From Candidatus Gastranaerophilales bacterium (GTDB lineage: Bacteria; Cyanobacteriota; Vampirovibrionia; Gastranaerophilales; Gastranaerophilaceae), in assembly GCA_947625305.1 (NCBI GenBank), contig CANQNW010000007.1, positions 1 through 36,379 on the forward strand: a DNA stretch of 36,379 bases, in the 5' to 3' direction. Numbering within the stretch: the stretch's first letter is position 1; each line of letters opens with the position of its first letter. The position numbers and the translations under genes were made by a program. Below are positions 1 to 10,263 of the stretch, piece by piece. Below the pieces are notes generated by a model. It did no database searches, had not been told where the DNA came from, and was given only the letters and a program-made list of their open reading frames with translations.

Positions 1-608
1 ATACTTTGATTTGTATCTGAAGTTAATTTTTCAAATTTATTATTTATATCATTTTTGAAATTTGATATATTAAGTTCAGTATTTTGTGTAAAATTTTGAA
101 TTTTTCCGTCAATATTATAATTAATTAATTTTTCACCTTTCTCATCCCATTGGATAACATTATTTGCTTCCGGGTATGGGAAATTAACATCAAGTAAATT
201 TGTACCTTCAGGAATTTTAGCCGATCTATCAGTTTTTCTGGAAATAATTTGAATTAATCTGACTATATAATCAAGTGCAAATTCCAGACTGTAAAGATTA
301 AGTTTTTGAGAAGTTCCAAAAGGAAAGGTTTGAGCAATCGGTAATTGCAGAATCAAACTTATTTTTTCATTTTCGCCTAAGATATTGTAGTCACTGCTTT
401 CTAATGGGAATGTAATAAAACTGCCTTCGCTATTTTTAACGGCATCAATGGAATAATCAATATTATATTTTAATTGTGTTTGTACACCATTAGAATCAAT
501 ATGATAAACAACAAGTTCAGAAACATCATTAATTAAAAAATCAAATTCAAATGTTTTACTTGATCCGTTTCCAGACCATGTATTAACCGGAATGATATCA
601 GGTATCAT
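1..608 (-). CDS. Tail fibre/tailspike N-terminal part (cut by window edge)
   Basis: An open frame starts at an ATG at 608 behind AAAGGAGA, 19 bases after the stop of the giant ejection protein, and stays open to base 1 (about 202 residues visible). The start reads MIPDIIPVNTWSGNGSSKTF, followed by GSFITFPL and, later, NNVIQWDEKGEKL. This pattern (short beta repeats such as W-GNG-FxF, then a QWD-x-G-x-L segment) is typical of N-terminal adaptor domains that dock podovirus fibres or spikes to the tail. The receptor-binding or depolymerase part would lie left of the window, so host specificity cannot be read. Confidence 0.75.
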   Translation of the reverse strand, partial: MIPDIIPVNTWSGNGSSKTFEFDFLINDVSELVVYHIDSNGVQTQLKYNIDYSIDAVKNSEGSFITFPLESSDYNILGENEKISLILQLPIAQTFPFGTSQKLNLYSLEFALDYIVRLIQIISRKTDRSAKIPEGTNLLDVNFPYPEANNVIQWDEKGEKLINYNIDGKIQNFTQNTELNISNFKNDINNKFEKLTSDTNQS

Positions 609-627
609 TATTATCTCCTTTCAAAAA

Positions 628-3600
628 TTATTTTTCTGCAATTTTTTCTGCTCTATACTGAGAATAGCCTGCGGTTTTAATAGTTCCTTTAAGATAATCG
701 CCTTGCGAAATATCATACAAACCGGATGCTGTATTTCCAATAGAATTTACAGGAACACCTGTTGCCGGTTCTGAAAATGCAACTAAAGCATCCCATATAT
801 CTTTTGGTGTTACTTTATCGTTTTTTATATTTCTTATTAATTTATTAACAGATTTTAAATATCTGGAAAATAAATCTTGTGAATTGTATTGTTTCCCGTC
901 AAAAGCATTTAAAACACCTTCTAACAATTCCCCAAATATAGGATGTTGAGTAAGAAGTGAAGAAAAAGTTACCAACGGGTTTAAATCTTTTTTAATATCA
1001 TCATCATCTCCACTAATTAAAGATAATGATGAAACCATATTAAATATTGCAGGGAAAAGCCATCCATATAAAAGAATCATTTTCCCGGCTTTAATAACAC
1101 TAGTTTTATCTTTAGTTTGAATTGCAGACATAACTGCATTAGTAACTTGTCTATAATATTGCCAAGGAGTATTTTGATAAGCAAAAAACATTTTTGTCAG
1201 CGGACTTTTTGAGGCATTTCTTTGCATATTAGACAATGTGGACGGAATACTGGACTGTTGATCATTTACGGTAGTTTCAATAAAAATTTTAAATGCTTGC
1301 TCTTTCGTATAGCCTTTTTTCATTAATACATCAATATACGGCTTACCGCCCAAGATAATAGCTGAAATGTCGCCATATTGAACAGGCATTCCCCAAATTT
1401 CATCCAGTAAACTTATTTTAGAAAACATTCTTGTTTCCAGTTCTCTTTTTAAAGCATCACTGGAACCACCTCGTTTAAATCTGTCACGCAGATATTCATT
1501 TTCAAGCATAAAATCAATATTCTTTTTCCACTCTGACGGGGTGAAAGTTTGCTTTGCAAATGCTTTTAACCATTCTCCGGCAGAAACATATTCATCACCT
1601 TTACCATAATTCATGAATGAAATTATTTGTTTTATTCCAATTAGAGGCTTAAAAAAGATATTACTTTTTACTACATTATTAACTATCTTTCCAAAGAAAG
1701 TTTCCTGAAGAGAGGTTAACATTGCCTGACCGGCAAACATATTTCCCGTAATTTGATTATAAAATTCTTTAGTTATTTTTTCGCCCCAAACGGCTTCAAT
1801 TTTGTTTTTTAAATTTTGTTCGGAAAAAACTTTATTCATTAGGTCTAATTGTTCGCCCATGACAATGATAGTATTAGCTTTTTCAATATGGTCAAATAAA
1901 ACGGCAAGCGCATTAGCCGGAGAAATTCTTATTCCCGGGCCCGCAGTTCTTTGTTTTTGCATACTGTCTGAAGCATTAAAATGAACATAATCATTGAATA
2001 AATCCAACATTTTAACATCTTGTTGTTGGGATTTTCTGGGGTAATAAGCATTAACTTTTTGTAAATCCGTATGATATTTTTTTATATGATATTTGTTTAA
2101 CTCATTAAAGTACTTTTCGGCAGCAAGTTGAAGAATATCACCCATAAGTTGTTCTTGAGGTGTTAATTCTTTAAGCAGATTATCAAATTCTTCTTTATCG
2201 AACTGACCTTTCGGCGGAGTTGTTTCATCTCCCATATCCGTAAGTATTTTATAGGAAACATCATTTTTGGCCTGTATATAATAATACAATAATTCAATTC
2301 TTGATAGTTCAATCGGTTCCGGATCCCATTCTGAATGTATTTCATTATCATTTCTTACAGAAAGAGTTCGTTGTGTATAAGATTGTCCTGTTTGTTCATT
2401 TTCACCAACAATTCTATAAGTACCGTTAACCATATCCGGGGTATATCTTTGTTTTATTTTAAATTCTTTTTTTGTCATATTAATTAAACGATTAAAGAGT
2501 TGTATATCAGAAAAACTCCCTTTATACCCCCAAATATCTTTTAATTTATCAAGAACTTCTCTTCTGTCTTTTCCGACTTTACCGTCTTTTACGGCATATA
2601 AATAATCCAATGAAAATTTATTTTTAATTTTTTCATTAAAAATCATTTTTAAAAAACCGTTTAGATTAGCACCAAACGAATTAGCGACACCGGCCTTTTT
2701 AATAAGCTTGTCTTTTTGGATTTCAGATTTTCTGACATCAACAGCTTTGGCACATTCATCAATAATATTGATTTGTTCCATTTTTCGTTCAAAGTCAAGT
2801 TCATTCCTTGCAACTTTTGCCGTAAATTTAGCGCTTTGAATTCTGTTTAATAGTTCCTGAAGAAATTCGGTAGAGTTATAATAATTACCGTTATATTTGA
2901 ATTCAATATACATTTTTTCTATTATTTCATAATAGTCCTCAGTATTAACATTATCTGATTCATAAGAAGGTTTAATTTCCTCATTTACTTGAGCATCATA
3001 TAAATATTCAATTTCTTCCCCGGATAATTTTTCAATATCTCTTAATCTTGAAAAAAGCTTGTTTGCAGGATAAGTATATTTTGTTTTTTTTATGCCGTTC
3101 TGCCAAGTATGAATTGTTCTTTTAACTTCTCTGACAATATCATCAGCAAGCATTTTTCTTTCTGAAACACTATATAAAGTTTCAGCAAAATCCATAACTT
3201 CATCAAGATTTCTTTGTATATCTGAAAACGAATTAAAATCTTTTAATTTATCAAATATTTTAGCTTTATCAGATTCAGTCATAAAATCAAGCCGTTTAAC
3301 AACAGCTCTTGCGTATTCTGCGAACTGCCAAGAGAAATCACCAAATCCTTTCATTTTAGCAGCTTTAATTTTTAAATCTTCTTTAGCTTGTTCAAATTTA
3401 CTCAAAGACTGATAACGGTCAATTTCATTAGAATCATTTTCCCATTTATTAATAAAATCTTCTTGTAAATAAGGATGAATATTATCAACCCAATTATAAA
3501 AAGCACATAAGACATTTGTTTTGTCATTTTGATTTTTATATTGTTCTATCAAATATTCATATTCATATTGATTTTTTGTAACTTCTTGATTAGTCAAATC

Positions 3601-6600
3601 TTCAAGAGAATTGGTATCATACAGATATTTTTTATTAACAATAACATCCAATGCATTAAGAGCCAATTCGGCATCAGCCCCGACTTGAAGGTTATCATAA
3701 CTTACACCCGGATCATTAAAAAATTCACCCCATTCAGGCAGAAATCCGTCATGAGCAGAAAAAGCATCTTCTGTTTCAGCTAAAATAAGATTTAATCTTT
3801 CAGCTTGTCTTGTTAATCTTTCAGCTTGTCTTGTTAATCTTTTATTCTTTTTATTTGCTTTATTATTACCAAGAATCATTTTTAACTGACTAATATCAGT
3901 TACAAAGTTTCTTGTTTCTTCATTTTTTGAATGTTTAAGTGCATAAAAGATAATGTCGTAAGCAGTATCCCTGTACTGTCTTTGCTTTTCATTAAGTTCA
4001 TTGAACTTTACTTTGCCTTTTTTCGTTTCATCATTTCTTAATCTTAAAAGTGCATTTTCTCTGGATTTTTTAATAATTTCATTGCTTATTTTTTCTTGAG
4101 CATCAACACTTATATCCCCAAGCAGTTCATCAAATACTTTTTTTGTTTCACTGTCAAGTTCAATATTATCAGACAGGGTAATGGAATTATATAAATCATT
4201 AAGCCATTTTCTAAAGTTTTCAAACACTCGTTTCATACTATAAGAAGGGGCTTTTCCGCTTCTTACATAAGCAACAAAACCATTAGCAAATTTTTCGTGT
4301 TGGGCGGTAGTATATTCTTTTCCGTCATAACGAAGCCATCTATTAACCTTATTTAATAAATCTTTGGCCTTATCATTATACTTTGCAATATTATTTAAGG
4401 TTATCAAATAAACGTGTGCAAATTCATGAGGAAGAGTAGATTTATCAGCTTTATTTTTTAACAAAACTATCAAATTATCTTTTGTTGTTCCGTCAAAGTT
4501 TTTGCGTTCGTATGTAAAACCCCGAGCATTTTCAATATTGTCTTTTTCCTGATAATGAATTTCTAAATTATTTTTTAAAGATTGTGAATTTTTATAATCA
4601 TTATTATACTTTTCAACAAGTTTAGACTTGAAAATGTCTTTAATATTTGTTATACTGTAAATATCCTCACGTGGTGCCGATGAGTTTTTCTCAGAAGCGT
4701 AAACAGTTGCGATTTTATCGTAGCCAGGACGTGAGGATTTTTTAATAAGATTTAGAGAATATAAAACTAAATCCCCATTATTTTTTAAGATAAACTCCAG
4801 TAAATAATCTTTGTTACCAACATTAGCAATATTTGCATATCTGGCAATTTTTGTGTTTGTATTTTTCTTTGTATCGTTATAACTTAATATCTTTTGAGAA
4901 CTCTCAAATAGATTTTCTACATTTAAAACAATATTGCAAAAATCGTTATAATATGCATTTTTTACACTTATATTTGATAATGATTTTTCTATTGTCTTAT
5001 TATTTATCTTTGCCGTTTCACCAGTGTTGTTATTGACTGCCTTTATAAATTTGCCGTTGCTAAGACCAAGACTTTTAATTAAACTTTTCTTATTATCAGA
5101 AGGTTTTTGAGAAATTACAAACGGCAATTCAGAAGATATTTTTTGCGGTTCGATTTTATCTACCTTAATATCCTCATTCATTTCAATGGTAATTTTTTCG
5201 CCTGTTACTTGATTTGTAATGTAGTTATAATCTAACGCAGATTTTTTGTTATCAGTTTGATAATGAATATTCGGATTTTCTTCATGATTATTAACATCAG
5301 GGTTTAAATTCGGTACGTCATCTGTTATAATATTATTAAGTTCAGCTCCCAAATCTTGACGACTAAACGTAGGCTTGATTTGTGTAGTAGCAGATTGAGT
5401 ACTAACCTCACTGTTTACATCTGAACTTTTTTCTTTTGATTTTGTAACATCCCAACCTGACAATAACCAAGTTTTTTTGTTCCCGTTTTCATCTAAAGAT
5501 AATACTGCTTCATAATTATCTTTACCTATAATTACAGTTTTTTTCTTATCGGAATATCTTATAACATTACCGTCAATTACGGTATCAAAGACTTTTAACA
5601 GTGTTTTTGCACCGTGTTTTTGTGCAATGTGTTGTATTCCTTTTTTGTTATTACCGAATATAAAAGTTACATCATTCGTACCGCCATATTGTTCTAAGTC
5701 CTTTCTTAAATTTTTTACAGTTTCTTCTTCTGAGCCGTTTGCTATTTTCTGTAAGGCATTTAAAACTTCTCTAGCTTTTTGCGAAGTTTTCTTAGATATA
5801 GCGCCCTGATAATAAATATTTGGACTGTCTTCTTGAATTAAATTTAAAAGTTTTTCAATATCAATTTTATAAAAATCGGTAGAATTATAAAATTTACTTG
5901 TATGATGATAACCGTCTTGTTTTAAATAATTTTTTAAATCATCAACTTTTAATTTATCTAATTTTGATAAATCTACGGGCAAAGAATATTCGTTTATAAT
6001 ATTCGATATTCTTTCAAGTATATTTTTTTTATTCCATTTTGAAATCGGCATACTCCCTTGAGAATATGCTTTTACCGCATTATTACTCATTGAATAAAAA
6101 TTATACCCGTGTCCTATTTTGTCTGTTGAAGTTTTGCTTTCGTAATGTTCAATTATTTCTTCTTTACTTGTTTCTGTTCCTGTATAAACAGGTCGCCAGT
6201 CAGGATTTAATACTTCTTGTGTTTCAATTCTTTCAGGTTTATATTCGCCATGTACTTCATAATTTCCCTTATTGTAAAAATCAAATGCTTTTTGAATTTC
6301 TTCATCGGAAAAATCTGAACTTAAACTTCCGTACTTTTTCTTAAAATCTTGAATTGTATTTAACGTTGATTTTTCTTGTATATTATTAAAGAAAATCATT
6401 CTGACTATTTGTTTTTCTTTTTTGTTCAAATTTTTATCTTTTATAGAAATAGTAGGATAAGAAGCAGATTTTTTAATTTCTTTCTTAATATATTTCGGTA
6501 TATTATTGACAGAATTATCTATACTTTGTCTGAACATTTGTTTTTTTAATTCTTCGTTATCTTTTTCAAATTGTTCGTTAGCTTCCTCGACTGTTAATGA

Positions 6601-8094
6601 TTTAATTACAATATTTGCTTCTTTTTCAATATCATCAAGACTTAGGCCCGTAAGTTTTGCTAAGTTAGCAAAAGATTTAGCATATAATTCAGCATTTACA
6701 TTTGCTTCAACATCATCAGCCCCGGTATTTTTAATTTGATTAAAATATGAATCTTGTAATTTTTTTGTTTTTTCAAATTCTTGTACTGAAGGTAAATCTT
6801 GAACAGATTTTAACAATGTATCAGTGTTTTCTTCAATAAGCTGGAATTTTTCTTCTGAAGTCATTTTTTCGGCCGTTTCTCTTGCCGATTTATCAGTCAT
6901 TCCTTTTTTCTTCAAAATAGTAATTGTTTGAGCAGTACTGCCGACACCGCCTAAAAAAATTGTAGCCCCTGCTCCCATAGAACCGGCTTCAATTATTCTT
7001 TTTACATTTTCGTTAAGAGGAGTAGCTTCAAGCCCTCCTATTTGTCTGGATTTTTCCGCAGCAACTATTGTAACAGCTTCTTGTGCTGCCTCTGTCAATC
7101 CTTCCGACATTATAGAAGTTGAATATTTTTTTAATACTTCAGTTAATTGCGTTCTTATTGCAGGATTTTTTGCTAACTCTCGTAAATTCTTATTTTTCAT
7201 AAGTTTAATAAGATTTTCACTTCCCGGAACTGTACCGAGAAGTTTTTCAAGACTGAACATTTCTAAACCAGCATTAACTCCGCCAACTCCGATTGCCAGT
7301 AAATTCATTTCCTGTTCGGTTAAAGGTTTATTACCTTCCGCAATAATTTCATCATTAATTTGGCGAAGTTCATTTTTGCATAGGCCGGCTTCTATTTCAA
7401 AAATTCTTTTTGCAGAATTAATTCTACCGCCCCATAGAGCCCCAATTCTTGCACCTTGAACAGCCATAGCAAGAGTACTTGCCTTAGTTGTAAGAAGACC
7501 TGCAGCTGCTCCTATTGCTGCGCCTCCGATAGCCCCGACAGCGCTTCCAACTCCTCCTGCCTTTATTGTTTCATATACTATAGGCAAATTCTGCATTGAA
7601 GCGACATAATTTTTTTTTGTATAATTAGGTAATCTTTCCAGTCTTGCATCAAGTCCGCTGCCTTCTTTATACTTATAATTATCTTCAATTATTCCCCAAT
7701 TATTTTCATCATTGTAACGGCTTTTCGTATTTTGATTTTGTAATGAATTTATTTGATTAACATCTGCTTTATTAAGTCCCTTAAAGCCGTTATAAATTCC
7801 TTTCATTTCAATATCTGCAATTTTTATATTATTGCTTTGAGATTTCATTGCATCAGAAGGAATCTGAGTAACCCAATTATATGCATTTCTTATTGCATCA
7901 AATACATTATCAGGTTTATATTCAGAAAATTGAGCGGAAATATTTTTTGAACTGTTATTTTGATTAAATGATGGATTTTCATCTTTTTGAATTACAGCTG
8001 TTGATAAGTCAAAATTATTATTTTGGACATCAGGCATTAAATCAAAATTGTCAAATTGATTTTCAATTTTTGCTGTTTTTATATCAAAAGTCAT
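628..8094 (-). CDS. Giant polyvalent ejection protein (gp16-like) with nuclease and zincin domains
   Basis: A protein of 2488 residues, last of the internal-virion genes, in the place of the T7 gp16 ejection protein. Visible parts: a glycine/alanine-rich membrane-active stretch at about 175-220; a region at about 790-900 with GIQHIAQKHG and KTWLLSGWD, resembling the phage RelE/EndoU/colicin-like (PBECR) nuclease clan; a second charged domain at about 946-1176 that could be another toxin-type nuclease; HEFAH at 1223-1227, a zincin metalloprotease motif; coiled and helical segments with a duplicated RLTRQAE near 1421; and a C-terminus ending GYSQYRAEKIAEK, as in large phage polyvalent proteins. 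PNIYYQ (758), PNIHYQ (941) and LEIHYQ (1177) precede these domains. Known family behaviour: such proteins are injected with the DNA. Inference: the payload acts on the host or on competing elements on entry. Enzyme activities are not proven. Confidence 0.85.
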   Translation of the reverse strand: MTFDIKTAKIENQFDNFDLMPDVQNNNFDLSTAVIQKDENPSFNQNNSSKNISAQFSEYKPDNVFDAIRNAYNWVTQIPSDAMKSQSNNIKIADIEMKGIYNGFKGLNKADVNQINSLQNQNTKSRYNDENNWGIIEDNYKYKEGSGLDARLERLPNYTKKNYVASMQNLPIVYETIKAGGVGSAVGAIGGAAIGAAAGLLTTKASTLAMAVQGARIGALWGGRINSAKRIFEIEAGLCKNELRQINDEIIAEGNKPLTEQEMNLLAIGVGGVNAGLEMFSLEKLLGTVPGSENLIKLMKNKNLRELAKNPAIRTQLTEVLKKYSTSIMSEGLTEAAQEAVTIVAAEKSRQIGGLEATPLNENVKRIIEAGSMGAGATIFLGGVGSTAQTITILKKKGMTDKSARETAEKMTSEEKFQLIEENTDTLLKSVQDLPSVQEFEKTKKLQDSYFNQIKNTGADDVEANVNAELYAKSFANLAKLTGLSLDDIEKEANIVIKSLTVEEANEQFEKDNEELKKQMFRQSIDNSVNNIPKYIKKEIKKSASYPTISIKDKNLNKKEKQIVRMIFFNNIQEKSTLNTIQDFKKKYGSLSSDFSDEEIQKAFDFYNKGNYEVHGEYKPERIETQEVLNPDWRPVYTGTETSKEEIIEHYESKTSTDKIGHGYNFYSMSNNAVKAYSQGSMPISKWNKKNILERISNIINEYSLPVDLSKLDKLKVDDLKNYLKQDGYHHTSKFYNSTDFYKIDIEKLLNLIQEDSPNIYYQGAISKKTSQKAREVLNALQKIANGSEEETVKNLRKDLEQYGGTNDVTFIFGNNKKGIQHIAQKHGAKTLLKVFDTVIDGNVIRYSDKKKTVIIGKDNYEAVLSLDENGNKKTWLLSGWDVTKSKEKSSDVNSEVSTQSATTQIKPTFSRQDLGAELNNIITDDVPNLNPDVNNHEENPNIHYQTDNKKSALDYNYITNQVTGEKITIEMNEDIKVDKIEPQKISSELPFVISQKPSDNKKSLIKSLGLSNGKFIKAVNNNTGETAKINNKTIEKSLSNISVKNAYYNDFCNIVLNVENLFESSQKILSYNDTKKNTNTKIARYANIANVGNKDYLLEFILKNNGDLVLYSLNLIKKSSRPGYDKIATVYASEKNSSAPREDIYSITNIKDIFKSKLVEKYNNDYKNSQSLKNNLEIHYQEKDNIENARGFTYERKNFDGTTKDNLIVLLKNKADKSTLPHEFAHVYLITLNNIAKYNDKAKDLLNKVNRWLRYDGKEYTTAQHEKFANGFVAYVRSGKAPSYSMKRVFENFRKWLNDLYNSITLSDNIELDSETKKVFDELLGDISVDAQEKISNEIIKKSRENALLRLRNDETKKGKVKFNELNEKQRQYRDTAYDIIFYALKHSKNEETRNFVTDISQLKMILGNNKANKKNKRLTRQAERLTRQAERLNLILAETEDAFSAHDGFLPEWGEFFNDPGVSYDNLQVGADAELALNALDVIVNKKYLYDTNSLEDLTNQEVTKNQYEYEYLIEQYKNQNDKTNVLCAFYNWVDNIHPYLQEDFINKWENDSNEIDRYQSLSKFEQAKEDLKIKAAKMKGFGDFSWQFAEYARAVVKRLDFMTESDKAKIFDKLKDFNSFSDIQRNLDEVMDFAETLYSVSERKMLADDIVREVKRTIHTWQNGIKKTKYTYPANKLFSRLRDIEKLSGEEIEYLYDAQVNEEIKPSYESDNVNTEDYYEIIEKMYIEFKYNGNYYNSTEFLQELLNRIQSAKFTAKVARNELDFERKMEQINIIDECAKAVDVRKSEIQKDKLIKKAGVANSFGANLNGFLKMIFNEKIKNKFSLDYLYAVKDGKVGKDRREVLDKLKDIWGYKGSFSDIQLFNRLINMTKKEFKIKQRYTPDMVNGTYRIVGENEQTGQSYTQRTLSVRNDNEIHSEWDPEPIELSRIELLYYYIQAKNDVSYKILTDMGDETTPPKGQFDKEEFDNLLKELTPQEQLMGDILQLAAEKYFNELNKYHIKKYHTDLQKVNAYYPRKSQQQDVKMLDLFNDYVHFNASDSMQKQRTAGPGIRISPANALAVLFDHIEKANTIIVMGEQLDLMNKVFSEQNLKNKIEAVWGEKITKEFYNQITGNMFAGQAMLTSLQETFFGKIVNNVVKSNIFFKPLIGIKQIISFMNYGKGDEYVSAGEWLKAFAKQTFTPSEWKKNIDFMLENEYLRDRFKRGGSSDALKRELETRMFSKISLLDEIWGMPVQYGDISAIILGGKPYIDVLMKKGYTKEQAFKIFIETTVNDQQSSIPSTLSNMQRNASKSPLTKMFFAYQNTPWQYYRQVTNAVMSAIQTKDKTSVIKAGKMILLYGWLFPAIFNMVSSLSLISGDDDDIKKDLNPLVTFSSLLTQHPIFGELLEGVLNAFDGKQYNSQDLFSRYLKSVNKLIRNIKNDKVTPKDIWDALVAFSEPATGVPVNSIGNTASGLYDISQGDYLKGTIKTAGYSQYRAEKIAEK
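3792..3840 (-). repeat. Tandem 21-bp repeat inside the giant protein gene
   Basis: Two exact copies of a 21-base unit (3792-3812 and 3813-3833) are followed by a partial third. In the protein they give RLTRQAE twice and then RLN, within a basic coiled-coil-like stretch. Because the unit is a multiple of three, copy changes keep the frame. It looks like a recent slippage duplication. Confidence 0.85.
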
Positions 8095-8095
8095 A

Positions 8096-10246
8096 TTATA
8101 TTTCCCTTACAACCTTAACAATATTACCGTTATTATCAACTTGAACTATTGCTCTGTTACCATTAGAATCAACAGCAATCTTTTCTGACATAGAATTTTT
8201 AGATTGCTTATTATTGTACACATCAACAGGATTAATAAATTGTCCGTTTTTGAGAGTTGCATAATGTACATGCGGGCCTGTGGATATTCCTGTTGAACCG
8301 GCTTTTCCTATAATGTCACCTTTATTAATTGTCATACCTCTGGAAACAAGAATTTTATTAGCATGACCATAACGATGGATTATTCCTGAAGAATCTTTAA
8401 TATCAACAAAGTTGCCAATTTTACTATTAAATCCGGTATCAACTACAACACCCGCTTCAAAGGCACTAAAAGGCTCATTATTTGAATATCTTAAGTCAAT
8501 ACCTTTATGATTAGTACTTGCACCCTCTTTAGGCGCAGTTCTCAATCCGTATTTACTTGTAATTTTATGACCTTCAAAAGATGAACCGATTTCATTAAGA
8601 ACACTGCTTATTTCATTATTTTGTTCTTGAATTTTTCCGCTTATTCTTTTAGTAATAATTTTATATTTTTCACTATCCGGGGGCATTTGTCCGTTGTGTT
8701 GTGATTGATAATAAACAAAGTCATTCATTACATCACGAACAAAACCGACCCGTTCCGCCATACCTTTTTCAAGCTGTTTATATAACAAAACTCCATCATT
8801 ACCTTTATAACCTAAAGAAGAAGTTATATTCAAAAGTTCATCATCAGTGATTTTTCTTCCTTTTCTGGCTTCAAGTTCTCTTGTTAATGCTCTAATCTCA
8901 GAAAAGGCAGAAGCTTGTTTTTTATCACTTTTCAGTCCGATGGAATGAAGGGCATCTGTGATTAATTTATCATCATCTTTTATATTAGAATAGAATTTTC
9001 CTGTTTTTATATCTTCTTGTTGTTTAACGAAGTATTTATAGTCAGAATCTGAAAGATAACCTCTATATTTATTTAAATTTTCACCGGCAAACCCCTGAGC
9101 ATTATTAATTCTCATATTATAGAGCATTTCCCAATATTCGTTATCAGTTTTAGGATTACCTTCACTTTGAATATAACTTATTAAACTCAATTTAGTTTTA
9201 GCGGTAATATGTTCATCATCAGGTATATCATCAATAGATAAAGCTTCCCCGCTTTGTTTTTTTTGAAGAACAATATTATAAAAATTATCCAGTGCATCTG
9301 ATTCTGCTTGATTTTCAAGTCTTCTTTTCTCAGAAGATTTTTGTCTTATTCTTGATGCCGTTGCATCAGCAATATCAATGTTTTCATTCATATAAGCTTT
9401 TTCCAAAGCTTCTGTTTCATCTTTTGATTCAGATAAATATTTATCAGCAAGTGCATTAGATTTATATTTCAATTCATTATTATTAACAGAATTAAGAATA
9501 GCATTATGTCTTGATTCGGATATTTGATTTTTAAATGTTTCATAATAATTTTTTGCACTTAAAGAACCATCAGCCAATCGGGAATTAATAACATTTTCAT
9601 GAAATTTAGAAGTAAAATCCTGAATTTTTAAATTAATAGTATCATCATCCCAATTTTGGTTTTCACCATGAAGCTTAATAGCTAAAATACCTTGTCTTAA
9701 ATTTTCGGATAATTGGTTATCATCATTTCTGTCGAGTATTGCTTTATTAAGAATATTATTTTCTTTTTCTTGAAATATACTGTTCTGCCATTTATCTGTT
9801 TGGTCTTTATCATATCTGTTGACATACTCATTAATGTTATTTCTTTTAGAATTTACGGTATTCTTAGCCATAAGTAAATAATCAGATGAAAGTCCGGATT
9901 CATCCAGCAATTTTTTTGCATAATTATCATAACCTTGCATAATAACAGGGGATTGACCCATTGCATTTTTGCCGGTTTTATAAAAATATCCGTTATCCTT
10001 ATCATATAAAACTTGTTGAGCATAACTATCAAGATTATTAGTTATTTCAACAATTTTAGCTTTAGAAAGCTTATCATATTGTGTTTTAGCTTTATCGGCC
10101 AAAAATGCTGAGATTTTTGAAGCTGTTGAAGATGCTGTAATTTTAACATTATTAAATGCTTCAGGGTTAACATAAGCATTATCATACCCATGAGCAATAT
10201 GTTTATCACCCACTGAAGGTTGATTAAAAAAAGGGACTTGAGCCAT
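8096..10246 (-). CDS. Internal virion/ejection protein with C-terminal M23 peptidase (gp15-like position)
   Basis: A 716-residue protein. The first 530 residues are helical and charged, as in T7-like internal core proteins. The C-terminal part (about 555-680) is an M23/LytM peptidase: NHKGIDLRY with H580 and D584, RYGHAN, and GPHVHYAT with H659 and H661 are the zinc-binding and catalytic motifs. M23 enzymes cut peptide cross-links in peptidoglycan. Placed between the gp14-like and giant ejection genes, it probably opens the cell wall during DNA entry rather than acting in lysis. It starts with an ATG (MAQVPFFNQPSVGDKHIAHG) after AAGGAAT, and one base separates its stop from the next start. 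The split between peptidase and core functions is inference. Confidence 0.85.
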   Translation of the reverse strand: MAQVPFFNQPSVGDKHIAHGYDNAYVNPEAFNNVKITASSTASKISAFLADKAKTQYDKLSKAKIVEITNNLDSYAQQVLYDKDNGYFYKTGKNAMGQSPVIMQGYDNYAKKLLDESGLSSDYLLMAKNTVNSKRNNINEYVNRYDKDQTDKWQNSIFQEKENNILNKAILDRNDDNQLSENLRQGILAIKLHGENQNWDDDTINLKIQDFTSKFHENVINSRLADGSLSAKNYYETFKNQISESRHNAILNSVNNNELKYKSNALADKYLSESKDETEALEKAYMNENIDIADATASRIRQKSSEKRRLENQAESDALDNFYNIVLQKKQSGEALSIDDIPDDEHITAKTKLSLISYIQSEGNPKTDNEYWEMLYNMRINNAQGFAGENLNKYRGYLSDSDYKYFVKQQEDIKTGKFYSNIKDDDKLITDALHSIGLKSDKKQASAFSEIRALTRELEARKGRKITDDELLNITSSLGYKGNDGVLLYKQLEKGMAERVGFVRDVMNDFVYYQSQHNGQMPPDSEKYKIITKRISGKIQEQNNEISSVLNEIGSSFEGHKITSKYGLRTAPKEGASTNHKGIDLRYSNNEPFSAFEAGVVVDTGFNSKIGNFVDIKDSSGIIHRYGHANKILVSRGMTINKGDIIGKAGSTGISTGPHVHYATLKNGQFINPVDVYNNKQSKNSMSEKIAVDSNGNRAIVQVDNNGNIVKVVREI

Positions 10247-10263
10247 AAAATATTCCTTTATAT

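Noticed and set aside
3529-7950. Several plus-strand frames of 60-101 codons inside the giant protein gene
   Set aside because: They lie wholly antisense to a continuous 2488-codon frame with clear domains, and have no ribosome sites or protein-like composition.
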